This document shows, piece after piece, positions 42,682 to 51,685 of a DNA stretch of 64,000 bases (its first letter is position 1; each line of letters starts with the position of its first letter). This stretch comes from Selenomonas bovis DSM 23594. Lineage in GTDB: Bacteria > Bacillota > Negativicutes > Selenomonadales > Selenomonadaceae. The notes beneath the pieces were generated by a model. The model saw nothing but the letters and a program-made list of their open reading frames with translations. It did no database searches and was not told where the DNA came from. The stretch lies in assembly GCF_000381005.1 (NCBI RefSeq), contig NZ_KB908390.1, positions 1-64,000 of the forward strand. Reading direction: 5' to 3'. The position numbers were made by a program, and so were the translations under genes.

Positions 42682-42831
42682 GAGACATGTTTCAGGTCCT
42701 TGCGAGGCGCTTGGCATGCGGGTTCGCAGGGTGCCGCGCAGGCGGCTGATTACAAGCAAGGGATGTGCACAAGGTCTCCCTGAACGGCGTTTGTGCGTGT
42801 TGTTTACCCAGATAGGGAAAGGAAGAAAGAA

Positions 42832-43296
42832 ATGGTTACTTTACAGAAGAAAACGGTCAAGATCATCAGCGTGCTCATCGCGCTCGTCTTCGTCGGTTCC
42901 GTTGTGGCCGTAGCTCTCACGCAGTTCGGCGGCATTGCCTCCGCGTCTGGCAACGGCAACGTCGGTACAGTGGATTACCGTCAGGTCATGGCACAGCATC
43001 CGCAGCTTCAGAGTGCGAACTCCGAGCTTCAGCAAGCCGTTTCTGATGCGCAGAAAGAGTTCGAGGAGAAGTCCAAGAACATGAGCGATCAGGAGAAATC
43101 CGACTACTATCAGCAGACGCAGCAGCGCCTGCAGCAGAAGCAGCAGGAACTCATCGAGCCGATTCAGAAATCCGTCGAGGAGTCCGTGAAGTCTGTGGCT
43201 GATGCGAAGGGTCTCACCGTTGTCATCGACAAGAACGCGGTCGTCTACGGCGGCACGGATATCACACAGGATGTCATCAAGAAGATTTCCAAATAA
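42832..43296 (+). CDS. OmpH/Skp-family periplasmic chaperone, membrane-anchored (copy 1)
   Basis: Skp-type chaperones hold unfolded outer-membrane proteins. The 154-aa protein has an N-terminal helix (IISVLIALVFVGSVVAVAL), then VGTVDYRQVMAQHPQLQ, a Gln/Glu/Lys coiled-coil arm (KEFEEKSKNMSDQEKSDYYQQTQQ) and the closing strand region LTVVIDKNAVVYGGTDIT, the OmpH layout. Start at ATG 42832 after AAAGGAAG. It is the first of three OmpH-like genes between bamA and lpxD. Confidence 0.9.
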   Translation: MVTLQKKTVKIISVLIALVFVGSVVAVALTQFGGIASASGNGNVGTVDYRQVMAQHPQLQSANSELQQAVSDAQKEFEEKSKNMSDQEKSDYYQQTQQRLQQKQQELIEPIQKSVEESVKSVADAKGLTVVIDKNAVVYGGTDITQDVIKKISK

Positions 43297-43326
43297 GACA
43301 TACGTGCCACATGGCCACATGAATGA

Positions 43327-43363
43327 AAAGCTACCGAGCCATCCAATGCGCTCGGTAGCTTTC
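43327..43363 (+). terminator. intrinsic terminator after OmpH copy 1
   Basis: AAAGCTACCGAGC pairs with GCTCGGTAGCTTT over a ten-base loop; the T-tract is short (TTTC), so read-through into the next gene is possible. Confidence 0.75.
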
Positions 43364-43379
43364 TGAATGGGGGTATTTT

Positions 43380-44495
43380 ATGGCAGAGCATCCGGAAGGG
43401 GCGGCAAAGGGACAAGGGAAGCGGCGCAGACGGCTGATCGTCGGTGCGCTGATCGCTGTCCTGCTGATTGTCGTCGGTGCGGTGCTCATGCGGACTATCC
43501 TGCACCGCGAGGCGAGGCAGCCGCAGCAGACCGTAGCAGAGGTCGGCGTCGTGCGTCTGCAGGAGCTCGTGGCGGCGCATCCCGACTACGACAAGCTGCA
43601 GGCACTCCTCAAACGGCGCGAGGAAATCAGGTCGTCGCTCGATGGCCGGCTTGCGGCGCCGCTCACAGTGCAGTCGCCGGAGGTAGACCGGCAGCCTTTC
43701 GATGACTCTGTCTGGCAGAAGAGTGCGCAGGATGTCATCGGCCGCCGCAGCGCGCTCGAGCGCGCGCAGAAAAAGGCTGCTGCCGACTACAGAAAGGCGA
43801 CGGAGCCTGATTACGAGGCGCGCCGCGATGCCATCAATACGGAGTATCTCAACGAGATTCTCAATCTCAAGCTGAAACTAGACAATCGCCAAGCGATGGG
43901 GCTTACGGATGAAACGGTGGCGCAGCTCGAGGCGCAGCTGCAGGATGTCGAAGGGGAGCGCGCTGCTCGCCAGATCGCGCTCTATCGCGCTTGGCAGCAG
44001 GAAATCCAGAGCAATGCGGAAAAATCCGTCGCGAAGGAACGCGCTGGACAGGAGGCTGGCCTCGGCGATCTGCGCGCGCGACGCGAAGCGGAGGCGGCGA
44101 GAGCCCAATCAGAGGCACAGGCGCGTGACGCGGAGATGATTTCAAAGCGCATGGTGGACTCCGCGCAGCGCCAGCAGCAGGCGCAGGCGGACCAGCAAGC
44201 GCTCGCGGCAAACGAGCAGGCCATCACAGCGCTCGAGTCACGCATACTGAGTGACATCGCGGGCAAGGCGGCAAAGGTAGCGATTCTGCACCACTTCACG
44301 CTCATCGCCTGCGATCCCGCACGCAGTCTCTCCTCCCTTCTGCCCGCGGCTTTCCGTCCGGCGGCAGCGCCGGATCGTCCTGAGAAATACGTCAAGACCA
44401 TCAGCGTCTCGGCGGAGGATGTGACGGACGAGGTAAAGGCAGAACTGGCGGACATTCCTCCGGGATCCGACGCCAGCACGTCATCGGAGACTTAG
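43380..44495 (+). CDS. long OmpH-like coiled-coil membrane protein (copy 2)
   Basis: The 371-aa protein has a basic N-terminus (KGQGKRRRR), one membrane helix (LIVGALIAVLLIVVGAVLM) and VGVVRLQELVAAHPDYDKLQALL, which parallels the OmpH start. A long Ala/Glu/Gln/Arg coiled coil then spans about residues 110-290. It is twice the size of a normal Skp. The C-terminal part includes VKTISVSAEDVTDEV. Its position between two OmpH genes supports an extracytoplasmic chaperone-like or scaffold role, but a client is unknown. ATG 43380 follows GGGGG. Confidence 0.75.
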   Translation: MAEHPEGAAKGQGKRRRRLIVGALIAVLLIVVGAVLMRTILHREARQPQQTVAEVGVVRLQELVAAHPDYDKLQALLKRREEIRSSLDGRLAAPLTVQSPEVDRQPFDDSVWQKSAQDVIGRRSALERAQKKAAADYRKATEPDYEARRDAINTEYLNEILNLKLKLDNRQAMGLTDETVAQLEAQLQDVEGERAARQIALYRAWQQEIQSNAEKSVAKERAGQEAGLGDLRARREAEAARAQSEAQARDAEMISKRMVDSAQRQQQAQADQQALAANEQAITALESRILSDIAGKAAKVAILHHFTLIACDPARSLSSLLPAAFRPAAAPDRPEKYVKTISVSAEDVTDEVKAELADIPPGSDASTSSET

Positions 44496-44612
44496 TTTCT
44501 CAGGTGCGGAGCTATGGCTCCGCGGCGGTGAGTTCCGTTTCCCCGCATGTCCGGTGCTGCCCTGAGGTGGCAGTGTACCTGCGTCGGTGCAGGATAGCTC
44601 ATTTCATCAGCT

Positions 44613-44628
44613 AATCAGCGTTTCCTTA
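44613..44628. repeat. isolated terminal end of the TIR element
   Basis: AATCAGCGTTTCCTTA matches the right terminus of the full-length copies; the 110 bases before it share little with them apart from CTCATTTCATCAG. It is a remnant or diverged copy upstream of the lipoprotein OmpH gene. Confidence 0.4.
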
Positions 44629-44654
44629 ATGAAAAGAAAGAAGAGGATTTATCC

Positions 44655-45095
44655 ATGAAACTTACAAAGAAATCCCGTGCGCTCCTCCTTATTGGGGTTG
44701 CAGCCATGCTTGTCATGAGCGGCTGCGGCAAGGCGAAGATCGGCTATATCGATGGTGACCGCATTATGAAGGAGGCGCCGCAGATTCAGTCGCTCGTCGA
44801 GGAGGGCAACGCGAAGATCCAGCAGGCGCAGGAGGATGCGGAAAAAGATCTCGCGGAGAAAAAGGGCACGATGAGCGACGAGGATTTCCAGAAGGCTCAG
44901 GCAGATGCCCGCCGTAAGGTCGCTGGCCTCAACCAGTCGTACAGCGTGCAGCTCAAGCAGAAGCTCGACGCGGCCCTCGCGGATATCGCGAAGGAGAAGA
45001 AGCTCGATGCCGTCGTTGACAACCAGGCGCAGCAGAAGGTCGTCATCGAAGGCGGCATCGATGTCACGGATGATGCCATCAACAAGCTGCAGTGA
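44655..45095 (+). CDS. OmpH/Skp-family lipoprotein (copy 3)
   Basis: The 146-aa protein has a lipoprotein signal with lipobox LVMSGC, so it would be lipid-anchored. KIGYIDGDRIMKEAPQIQSLVEEG follows, the OmpH N-terminal strand, then a Lys/Glu/Gln coiled-coil arm and the C-terminal LDAVVDNQAQQKVVIEGGIDVTDDAINKLQ, all typical for OmpH. It precedes lpxD by 25 bp, the common ompH-lpxD order in diderms. Confidence 0.9.
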   Translation: MKLTKKSRALLLIGVAAMLVMSGCGKAKIGYIDGDRIMKEAPQIQSLVEEGNAKIQQAQEDAEKDLAEKKGTMSDEDFQKAQADARRKVAGLNQSYSVQLKQKLDAALADIAKEKKLDAVVDNQAQQKVVIEGGIDVTDDAINKLQ

Positions 45096-45120
45096 TTTTT
45101 CGGGATGAGAGGGTGAGTGC

Positions 45121-46146
45121 ATGAAAAAGACGTTGAGGGAAATCGCAGACTATGTCGGCGGCCGTGTCGTCGGAGATGAGAATATCGTGATTTCTGGTCT
45201 GGAGAATATCGAGGGCGCGGGCGAGCATGACCTCACCTTTGCCGTCGAGCCGCACATCGAGGAGGCAAAGTCCACGCGCGCGGCGGCTGTCATGCTGCCG
45301 GAGGGCGTCGAGGATTTCCCGCGCCCTGCGCTCTATGTCGCAGAGCCGCGGGCGGCCTTTGCCTCGCTGCTCGCGCTCTTTACGCCGAAGCTCGTCTTCT
45401 CGAAAGGCGTGAGCAGCGAAGCGCATATCGGCAAGGATGTAAAGCTCGGCGAGGATGTCACGATCCTGCCGTTCGCCTGCGTGGATGACCACGCCGTGAT
45501 CGGCGATCGCGTCACGCTCTATCCCGGCGTCTATGTTGGTCAGTACGGCGAGGTCGATGAGGATACGGTCATCTACTCCAACGCGACCGTGCGCGAGCAT
45601 TGCCGCGTCGGCAAGCGATGCATCATCCACAGCTCGGCCGTCATCGGCTCCGACGGCTTCGGCTTCACGACGAAGGACGGCGTGCATACGAAGGTGCCGC
45701 AGGTCGGCAACGTCGTGCTCGAGGACGATGTCGAGATCGGCGCCCATGACGGCATCGACCGCGCGGCGATGGGGTCGACGGTCATCGGCCACGGCACGAA
45801 GATTGACAATCTCGTGCACATCGGGCACAACTGCAAGATCGGGCCGAACTGTCTCATCGTTGCGCAGACGGGCATTTCCGGCTCGACGCAGGTCGGCCAC
45901 AACGTCACGTTCGGCGGCCAGGTCGGCACGGTGGGCCATATCAATATCGGTGCGAACTCCGTCTACGCCGCGCGCTCCGGTATCATCGGCGATATGCCGG
46001 AGGGCGTCTTCTGCGCGGGCTTCCCGGTGCAGAGCCATACGGAATGGCTGCGCATGCAAGCGGCGATGAAGCATCTGCCCGAGCTGCGCAAGGAGGTCAA
46101 GCGCCTCACGAAGGAGCTCGCGAAGCTGCAGGCGGCGAAGGAATAG
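45121..46146 (+). CDS. lpxD: UDP-3-O-acylglucosamine N-acyltransferase LpxD
   Basis: LpxD adds the second 3-hydroxyacyl chain in lipid A synthesis, using acyl-ACP. The 341-aa protein has an N-terminal uridine-binding domain and a left-handed beta-helix of hexapeptide repeats from about residue 100. The catalytic His lies in [16 protein letters not shown], followed by [27 protein letters not shown]-terminal helix ([20 protein letters not shown]) closes it. lpxA, lpxB, lpxC and fabZ, often next in diderms, are not in this window. Confidence 0.95.
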   Translation: MKKTLREIADYVGGRVVGDENIVISGLENIEGAGEHDLTFAVEPHIEEAKSTRAAAVMLPEGVEDFPRPALYVAEPRAAFASLLALFTPKLVFSKGVSSEAHIGKDVKLGEDVTILPFACVDDHAVIGDRVTLYPGVYVGQYGEVDEDTVIYSNATVREHCRVGKRCIIHSSAVIGSDGFGFTTKDGVHTKVPQVGNVVLEDDVEIGAHDGIDRAAMGSTVIGHGTKIDNLVHIGHNCKIGPNCLIVAQTGISGSTQVGHNVTFGGQVGTVGHINIGANSVYAARSGIIGDMPEGVFCAGFPVQSHTEWLRMQAAMKHLPELRKEVKRLTKELAKLQAAKE

Positions 46147-46156
46147 GAGGCAGCGC

Positions 46157-47068
46157 ATGCTTTCCTATTATATTCTGAAAGCCCTCGGTTTCCTCGCCTG
46201 CCTGCTGCCGCGCCGCGCCGCGGATGCGGTCGGCTGGGGACTTGGCCGGCTCGCCTGGCCGTTCGTACCGAAAAAGCGTCGGCGTCTCGCCGCGGAGAAC
46301 GCCCGCCGCGGCCTCGGCTGCAGCGAGGCGGAGGCGGCGCGCATCGCGAAGGCATCCGCCGTGCGCTTCGGCCCCATGCTCATGGAGGTGCTGCGCTTCC
46401 CCGTCATCGAGAGGCACATCGGCGACTACGTCGCCATCGAGGGCCTGCCGTATTTGCAGAAGGCGCTGGCGGAGGGCACGGGCGGCATCATCGCGACGGC
46501 GCACAGCGGCAACTGGGAGCTCATGGGCGGCGCGTTCGCGCTCGCGGGCATCCCGCTCGTCGGCGTCGCGCAGCAGCAGCGCTCGGCGGGTGCGGATCGC
46601 TTCATCGTCGAGCGGCGCACGCAGATCGGCATGCACATCACTTACAAGAAAGGCGTGCGGGAGATGTTCGATATGCTCGCGCAGGGCTGGTTCATCGGAC
46701 TCATCATGGATCAGGATCCCGCGAAGCGCGACGGCGTGCTCGTCGAGTTTTTCGGCCAGCCGACGAACTATTTCACAGGCGCGGCGGCCATGGGGCGGTT
46801 CCGCCGCGCGCCCATTTTCCCTGCGTTCATGCATCGTGACGACGCGACGGGCCGCCATACGCTCATCGTCGCGCCGCCTATCTATACGGACCATACGAAG
46901 GACAAGCGCGCCGACATCCAGCGCACGACGCAGCGCCTCGCGGCGCTCACCGAAGCGCATATCCGGAAGTATCCCGAGGAATGGTTCTGGCTGCACGACC
47001 GCTGGAAATCCATCCGCAAGAGCTTCTCGAGGGAAGAGCTCGCGGCGTTTGAGAAACAGCAAAAATAA
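46157..47068 (+). CDS. lysophospholipid/Kdo2-lipid A acyltransferase (LpxL/HtrB family)
   Basis: This 303-aa membrane-associated acyltransferase has the HxxxxD/E-type motif ATAHSGNWELMGGAF, then GLIMDQDPAKRDGVLVEFFG and the C-terminal YPEEWFWLHDRWK, all typical of LpxL/LpxM enzymes that add secondary acyl chains to lipid A. An N-terminal hydrophobic helix anchors it. It starts ten bases after lpxD, so the two probably act in one pathway. Which acyl position it serves cannot be told. Confidence 0.9.
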   Translation: MLSYYILKALGFLACLLPRRAADAVGWGLGRLAWPFVPKKRRRLAAENARRGLGCSEAEAARIAKASAVRFGPMLMEVLRFPVIERHIGDYVAIEGLPYLQKALAEGTGGIIATAHSGNWELMGGAFALAGIPLVGVAQQQRSAGADRFIVERRTQIGMHITYKKGVREMFDMLAQGWFIGLIMDQDPAKRDGVLVEFFGQPTNYFTGAAAMGRFRRAPIFPAFMHRDDATGRHTLIVAPPIYTDHTKDKRADIQRTTQRLAALTEAHIRKYPEEWFWLHDRWKSIRKSFSREELAAFEKQQK

Positions 47069-47095
47069 AACCGCTGACGTAAGCAGCGGATCTAG

Positions 47096-47141
47096 AAAAT
47101 CCCTTTCCTGGCGCATCTCTGCGCGGCGGGAAAGGGATTTT
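47096..47141. terminator. terminator between the acyltransferase and the convergent membrane gene
   Basis: AAAATCCCTTTCC pairs with GGAAAGGGATTTT over a GC-rich loop that can itself fold; A- and T-runs on both sides suit both directions. A smaller hairpin (CCGCTGACGTAAGCAGCGG) precedes it. Confidence 0.85.
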
Positions 47142-47165
47142 ATATTGTGGGGGATGTGCTGCGTC

Positions 47166-47495
47166 TCACGAGGTGAAGTGCACGAAGAGTGTCGCGAGGA
47201 AGAGGAGGACGGCGAGCACCATCGTGACGAGGCTGCCGCGTTCGATGAGGACGGCGGCCTTCTCGCTGAGCTGCGCGTGGCGGCGGGCGTAAGTGAGGAT
47301 GAGCGAGGCGGAGAGCAGGGCGTACATACCGCGGCTCACGTTGTCGAATTGCATCCATTCTGCGATGGTCACGAACAACGTGAAAATTGTCACAGCCATG
47401 AGCACGTAGTCCTTGCCGATTTTTTTCTCAGCAGGCTTGTGATCCGATTGCTTTTGATAGAGTTTTTCTTGCAACTTGCGATATTGTTTTGACAT
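47166..47495 (-). CDS. hypothetical small membrane protein
   Basis: The 109-aa protein has a charged N-terminus (YRKLQEKLYQKQSDHK) and about three hydrophobic helices (YVLMAVTIFTLFVTIAEWM, GMYALLSASLILTYA, GSLVTMVLAVLLFLATLFV). An AAAGAGG site lies upstream of the ATG. No family recognised. It is convergent with lpxD's neighbour and divergent from the AAA+ regulator. Confidence 0.75.
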   Translation of the reverse strand: MSKQYRKLQEKLYQKQSDHKPAEKKIGKDYVLMAVTIFTLFVTIAEWMQFDNVSRGMYALLSASLILTYARRHAQLSEKAAVLIERGSLVTMVLAVLLFLATLFVHFTS

Positions 47496-47647
47496 GGCGG
47501 TACCTCTTTCCTTGTATCATCGCCTGTCGGGGCACGGGGCCGCGCGGCAGGCGTGTAAATCTAGCTTATTATAGCATAGTTTGCCATGTCGTGGGAAATG
47601 ACGCGCGTCAAGCGGAGAAGAATTTTGCGGTTTTTCGAGGGGAATGG

Positions 47648-47676
47648 TTGCAGTTCTCTGGGATGCTTGTTAAAAT
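47648..47676 (+). promoter_or_regulatory. sigma-70 promoter of the AAA+ regulator
   Basis: TTGCAG at 47648-47653 and TAAAAT at 47671-47676 with a 17-bp spacer. A run of ATACAA-like repeats follows (about 47685-47705), a possible regulator site. Confidence 0.65.
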
Positions 47677-47828
47677 GAAGGGTACAAGTATACAAAGATA
47701 CAATTTCTATAACGAATAAGTGATAGAGATCATGATGCAGCGTGGGAGCACGCAGGGGGCTTGTTTGCTGCTCTATGGCGCGCCGCGCTGTATTCCTGGG
47801 AAAAATTTTACGAAAGGAGCGGAGTTCT

Positions 47829-49748
47829 TTGATTCGAGAACATCGCAGCCGCGAGAAGCTGGAAAGCTACTACGAAAAATTCACAGAGGAAGGCATCCTC
47901 GATCCGAATGTTCATCCCTGGGTCGCTGCGTCCTGGCAGCAGAGCCGGGCGCTCGGCGTGCCGCGGGAGAAGATGAGCACCGAGAAGCGGTTTTCACCGG
48001 AGGAGTTCCATCGCCTGCAGGCGAAGCATGAGGACGCCATCGCCTATCTCATGAAGCTCAGCGAGGGGATCCGCGAGTTCTTCCAGGAGTACAATCTCTC
48101 GCTCCTGCTCATCGACGCGGACTGCGTCGTGCTCAAGAGCTACAGCCTGCCGTTCTACCAGATGACGCCAGGCGAGATCGAGGGCGCGCGCGTCGGCGTC
48201 GAGGAGGTCGGCACGTCGAGCATCAGCGTGGCCTATGAGCATCAGACACCGTTCTGGATGTTCGGCCCGGAGATGTGGGTGAAGGAGTGCCAGCTCGGCG
48301 ATGCCTGCACGGCGCCCGTGAAGATCAACGGGGAATGCCAGTACCTCATCACGCTCGTCTCGATGGAGCAGATCGAGCTGCCGCAGGATGCCGTGATTTC
48401 CCTGCTGCTCACGATGAAGACGGCGCTCGAGGCGCATCTGACGGAGTCGGTGCGCATCAAGGCGGAGGAGGCCATCCTCGACGCGACGCCGTTCGCGGTC
48501 TACCATGTGCTGCCTGGCGGCGAGGTCGCCTATACGAACCAGCTCGGCAAGGAGCGGCTCACGCGCATCGGCGCGAAGCAGGAGCATGAGACGGGCCGCC
48601 GCCTCAACCTCAACGACGTGATCCTGAACTACGAGCATACGCCGATCTACAAGGGCTTCCGCGGCGTGCCGTCCTATAACAAGGAGGTCACGTGGATCAC
48701 GACCGCGAAGACGTATGAGGACATCACGACGGTCGTACCGCTCGAGCGCGACGAGGAGCAGGCGGTGAAGTCGGTCGTCGTCGTCTCGATGCCGATCGAG
48801 GATCTGCGGACGCTCGTCGCGCATGCGGCGGGCTACACGGCGAAATACAGCCTGCAGTCGATGGTCGGCAGCGGCGCGTCGTTCCAGAGCGTGCGCGAAA
48901 AGGCGGCGCGCGTCGCCCGCAACAAGCATCATGTGCTCATCCAGGGCGAGGCCGGCACGGGCAAGCAGCGCATGGCGCACGGCATCCATCAGGCGAGCCC
49001 GCGCGCGGCAGGCCCGCTCATCTCGCTGCGCTGCGGCGACGCGACGCCGGAGCTCTTGGAGCAGGAGCTCTTCGGCATCGTGCTGAACCAGGATGTGAGC
49101 CATCAGGGGCGGCTCGAGCTCGCCTCGGGCGGCACGCTCTTCCTCGACGAGATCGAGAAGATGCCGAAGCAGATCGCCGAGGAGCTCGCGCGCGCGCTCG
49201 AGGCGGGCAAGACGCACCGCATCGGCGAGAAGAACGTAGAGCGCACGATCGATGTGCGCATCATCGCCGCCTGCGACAGCGACCTCAAGCGCCTCACGGA
49301 GCGCGGCCTTTTCTCCAAGGCGCTCTACGACATCATCTCGAAGAGCGTCATCCGCGTGCCGTCCTTGCGCAGCCGCCGGGAGGATATCCCGGAGCTCGCG
49401 CGCCACATCGTGAGCGAGCTCGCGGAGCAGCACCAGATGGAGCCGAAGACGCTCGCGGACGAGACGATCGGCGTTCTCGAGAAATACGACTGGCCAGGCA
49501 ATATCAAGCAGCTCCAGAGCGTGCTCGAGTACGCCTTCTTCAACACGAAGGCACCGGTCATCGGCCCCGATGACATCAGCCTCATGGGCGATGTGAAGCC
49601 GGACAATAAGTGGAAAGAGGACAAGGACGTCTTCGTCAAGGCGTGGCAGGCCGCGGGCGGCAACGTGAGCCGTCTCGCGAACCTCCTCAATGTGAGCCGC
49701 GTGACGCTGTACCGCTATCTCAAGAAATACCATCTCGAAAAGAAATAA
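47829..49748 (+). CDS. GAF/PAS-AAA+ enhancer-binding-type regulator lacking GAFTGA
   Basis: The 639-aa regulator resembles AcoR-type activators: an N-terminal GAF-like sensor (about 60-195), a PAS-like region (about 205-330), an AAA+ domain and a Fis-type helix-turn-helix (GNVSRLANLLNVSRVTLYRYLKKY). Walker A is GEAGTGKQ (372-379) and Walker B GGTLFLDEIEKMP (about 434-446). The GAFTGA loop, needed to contact sigma-54, should follow ELFG but is replaced by IVLNQDVSHQG. It may therefore act on sigma-70 promoters, as TyrR does. TTG 47829 follows GAAAGGAG; a longer frame to 47742 is possible. trmB follows 12 bp later. Confidence 0.85.
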   Translation: MIREHRSREKLESYYEKFTEEGILDPNVHPWVAASWQQSRALGVPREKMSTEKRFSPEEFHRLQAKHEDAIAYLMKLSEGIREFFQEYNLSLLLIDADCVVLKSYSLPFYQMTPGEIEGARVGVEEVGTSSISVAYEHQTPFWMFGPEMWVKECQLGDACTAPVKINGECQYLITLVSMEQIELPQDAVISLLLTMKTALEAHLTESVRIKAEEAILDATPFAVYHVLPGGEVAYTNQLGKERLTRIGAKQEHETGRRLNLNDVILNYEHTPIYKGFRGVPSYNKEVTWITTAKTYEDITTVVPLERDEEQAVKSVVVVSMPIEDLRTLVAHAAGYTAKYSLQSMVGSGASFQSVREKAARVARNKHHVLIQGEAGTGKQRMAHGIHQASPRAAGPLISLRCGDATPELLEQELFGIVLNQDVSHQGRLELASGGTLFLDEIEKMPKQIAEELARALEAGKTHRIGEKNVERTIDVRIIAACDSDLKRLTERGLFSKALYDIISKSVIRVPSLRSRREDIPELARHIVSELAEQHQMEPKTLADETIGVLEKYDWPGNIKQLQSVLEYAFFNTKAPVIGPDDISLMGDVKPDNKWKEDKDVFVKAWQAAGGNVSRLANLLNVSRVTLYRYLKKYHLEKK

Positions 49749-49760
49749 AGGAGAGTTTTT

Positions 49761-50411
49761 GTGCGTTTAAGAAGGAAACCCTGGGTGGATGAGGCCATCC
49801 ACGATTTTGATGCGTTCGTATTCCCGAAGGATGCGCCCGCGAGCGAGGCGGAGCAGGGGCGCTGGGCGGAGGTGTTCGGCCGGCAGGCGCCGCTTCATGT
49901 GGAGCTCGGCACGGGCAAGGGCGATTTCATCAGCCAGCTCGCCGAACGCGAGCCGGATGTGAATTTCATCGGCATCGAGGCGCAGCAGGATGTACTCTAC
50001 GCGGCGGCGAAGAAGGTCGCGGAGAAAAATCTCGCGAACGTGCGCCTGCTCGTCTTCGACATCAACGGCATCGAGCAGATTTTCGCGCCCGGTGAGGTGG
50101 ACAGGTTCTATATCAATTTCTGCGATCCATGGCCGAAGAAGCGGCATTACAAGCGCCGTCTGACGTATGTCGGCTTCCTCGAGAAATACCGCCGCCTGCT
50201 CAAGCAGGGCGGAGAGCTTCATTTCAAGACGGACAACCATCCGCTCTTCCTGTTCTCGCTCGGCCAGTTCGAGGAGGCAGGGCTCACGGTGCGCGATGTC
50301 TCGTACGACCTCCACGCGGAGAACCGGCCCGACAACATCATGACGGAGTATGAACGGAAATTCAGCGGCTTCGGCGAGAAAATCCATCGCTGCGAAGTCG
50401 TGTTCCCCTGA
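49761..50411 (+). CDS. trmB: tRNA (guanine-N7)-methyltransferase TrmB
   Basis: TrmB makes m7G46 in tRNA. The 216-aa protein has the SAM-binding motif VELGTGKGDFISQLAER, FIGIEAQQDVLYAAAKKV and the family signature FCDPWPKKRHYKRRL. It starts at GTG 49761 after AAAGGAG. It is co-directional with the upstream regulator and with ftsW, 14 bp downstream. Confidence 0.95.
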   Translation: MRLRRKPWVDEAIHDFDAFVFPKDAPASEAEQGRWAEVFGRQAPLHVELGTGKGDFISQLAEREPDVNFIGIEAQQDVLYAAAKKVAEKNLANVRLLVFDINGIEQIFAPGEVDRFYINFCDPWPKKRHYKRRLTYVGFLEKYRRLLKQGGELHFKTDNHPLFLFSLGQFEEAGLTVRDVSYDLHAENRPDNIMTEYERKFSGFGEKIHRCEVVFP

Positions 50412-50425
50412 GGGAGGCGGCACAC

Positions 50426-51685
50426 TTGGTGGAAAAGGGAGAAGCGGCGGCAGCGCCGCGCTCGCCGCTCGTGCGGAAGAAGTTCTGGAGCAGCGATATG
50501 GAGGCCGTCTTCGGTATCACGCTCGTGCTGCTCGTCCTCGGCACGGTCAATGTCTTCAGTTCGAGCTTCGTATCGGCGGAGCTGAGGTTTGATGACGCGT
50601 ATTTCTTCTTGAAGCGGCATCTCATCTCCATGTCGCTGGGTCTCGTGCTGTTCTTCATCGGCGCGCGCGCGGACTACCATATCTGGCGGAAATTGATGCC
50701 CTGGGTGCTGGCGCTCACAGTGCTTGCGCTTGTGGCCGTGTTTTTTATCGGTCCGGAGGTCAACGGCGCGCGGCGCTGGCTGCCGCTGCCGTTCATGCAG
50801 GTGCAGCCGGCGGAGGGCGCGAAGCTCGTCGCCATCATGCTCGCGTCAGCGTCGATGGCTGCGCGCGTGCGCCACAAGGCGCGCGTGAGTCCCTTCAATC
50901 TGCAGTATGCCTGCATCCTCGTCATGGCGGCGCTCGTAGAGAAAGAGCCGGATATGGGGACGGCCTGCGTCATCATCGGCGTGCCCATCATCCTCTATCT
51001 CGTGGCCGCACAGCTGCCGCTGCGGCGGCTGCTCGCGGTGCTCGCGGCGCTTGCGGCAGGTGCCGCTTTTTTCATCATGTCGCAGACCTACCGCATCGAG
51101 CGCGTCCGCATCATGTGGGATCCCTGGCAGGACGCGCAGAATGCCGGCTATCAGATCGTGCAGTCGCTCTCGACCATCGGCTCGGGTGAGTTCCTCGGCA
51201 TGGGCCTCGGCGTGGGCGTGAGCAAGTATGACTATCTGCCTGAGGCGCATACGGATTTCGCCTTCGCGATTTTCTGCCAGGAGAACGGCTACCTCGGCGC
51301 GCTCTTCGTGTTTCTCCTCTACACGGCGCTCGCCGTCTACGGTGCCCGCATCGCGGACAAGGCGAGCGACCGCTACGGCCAGCTCCTCGCGTTCGGTATC
51401 GTCGTGCTCGTTGTCGGCCAGGCGATCTGCAATATGCTCATGGTCGGCGGCGTATTTCCCGTCGTCGGCGTGCCGCTGCCTTTCATCAGCTATGGCGGCA
51501 GCTCGCTCATCTTCACCTTGCTCTCTGTGGGCATTCTCGTGAGCATCGGCAGGATCGGCGAGGTGGCGCGGCGCGACCGCGCACGGGCTCGGGAGGAGGC
51601 GGAGGCGCGCGAGAACGCGCCGCGCCCGCATATCGGTCTGCGCGTCGTACGGGGACAGGAGACATCTTCGGGAGGAAAATCATGA
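50426..51685 (+). CDS. ftsW: FtsW/RodA/SpoVE-family peptidoglycan glycosyltransferase
   Basis: SEDS proteins polymerise lipid II during division or elongation. The 419-aa protein has about ten membrane helices and SEDS motifs NGARRWLPL, the KEPDMGTA segment, YQIVQSLSTIGSGEFLGMGLG, LPEAHTDFAFAIFCQENGYLG and GVFPVVGVPLPFISYGGSS. The GxxxxVGVPLPFISYGGSS end favours FtsW over RodA, but the pair is hard to separate by eye. The start is TTG 50426, eight bases after GGGAGG. It overlaps the next gene by four bases. Confidence 0.92.
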   Translation: MVEKGEAAAAPRSPLVRKKFWSSDMEAVFGITLVLLVLGTVNVFSSSFVSAELRFDDAYFFLKRHLISMSLGLVLFFIGARADYHIWRKLMPWVLALTVLALVAVFFIGPEVNGARRWLPLPFMQVQPAEGAKLVAIMLASASMAARVRHKARVSPFNLQYACILVMAALVEKEPDMGTACVIIGVPIILYLVAAQLPLRRLLAVLAALAAGAAFFIMSQTYRIERVRIMWDPWQDAQNAGYQIVQSLSTIGSGEFLGMGLGVGVSKYDYLPEAHTDFAFAIFCQENGYLGALFVFLLYTALAVYGARIADKASDRYGQLLAFGIVVLVVGQAICNMLMVGGVFPVVGVPLPFISYGGSSLIFTLLSVGILVSIGRIGEVARRDRARAREEAEARENAPRPHIGLRVVRGQETSSGGKS

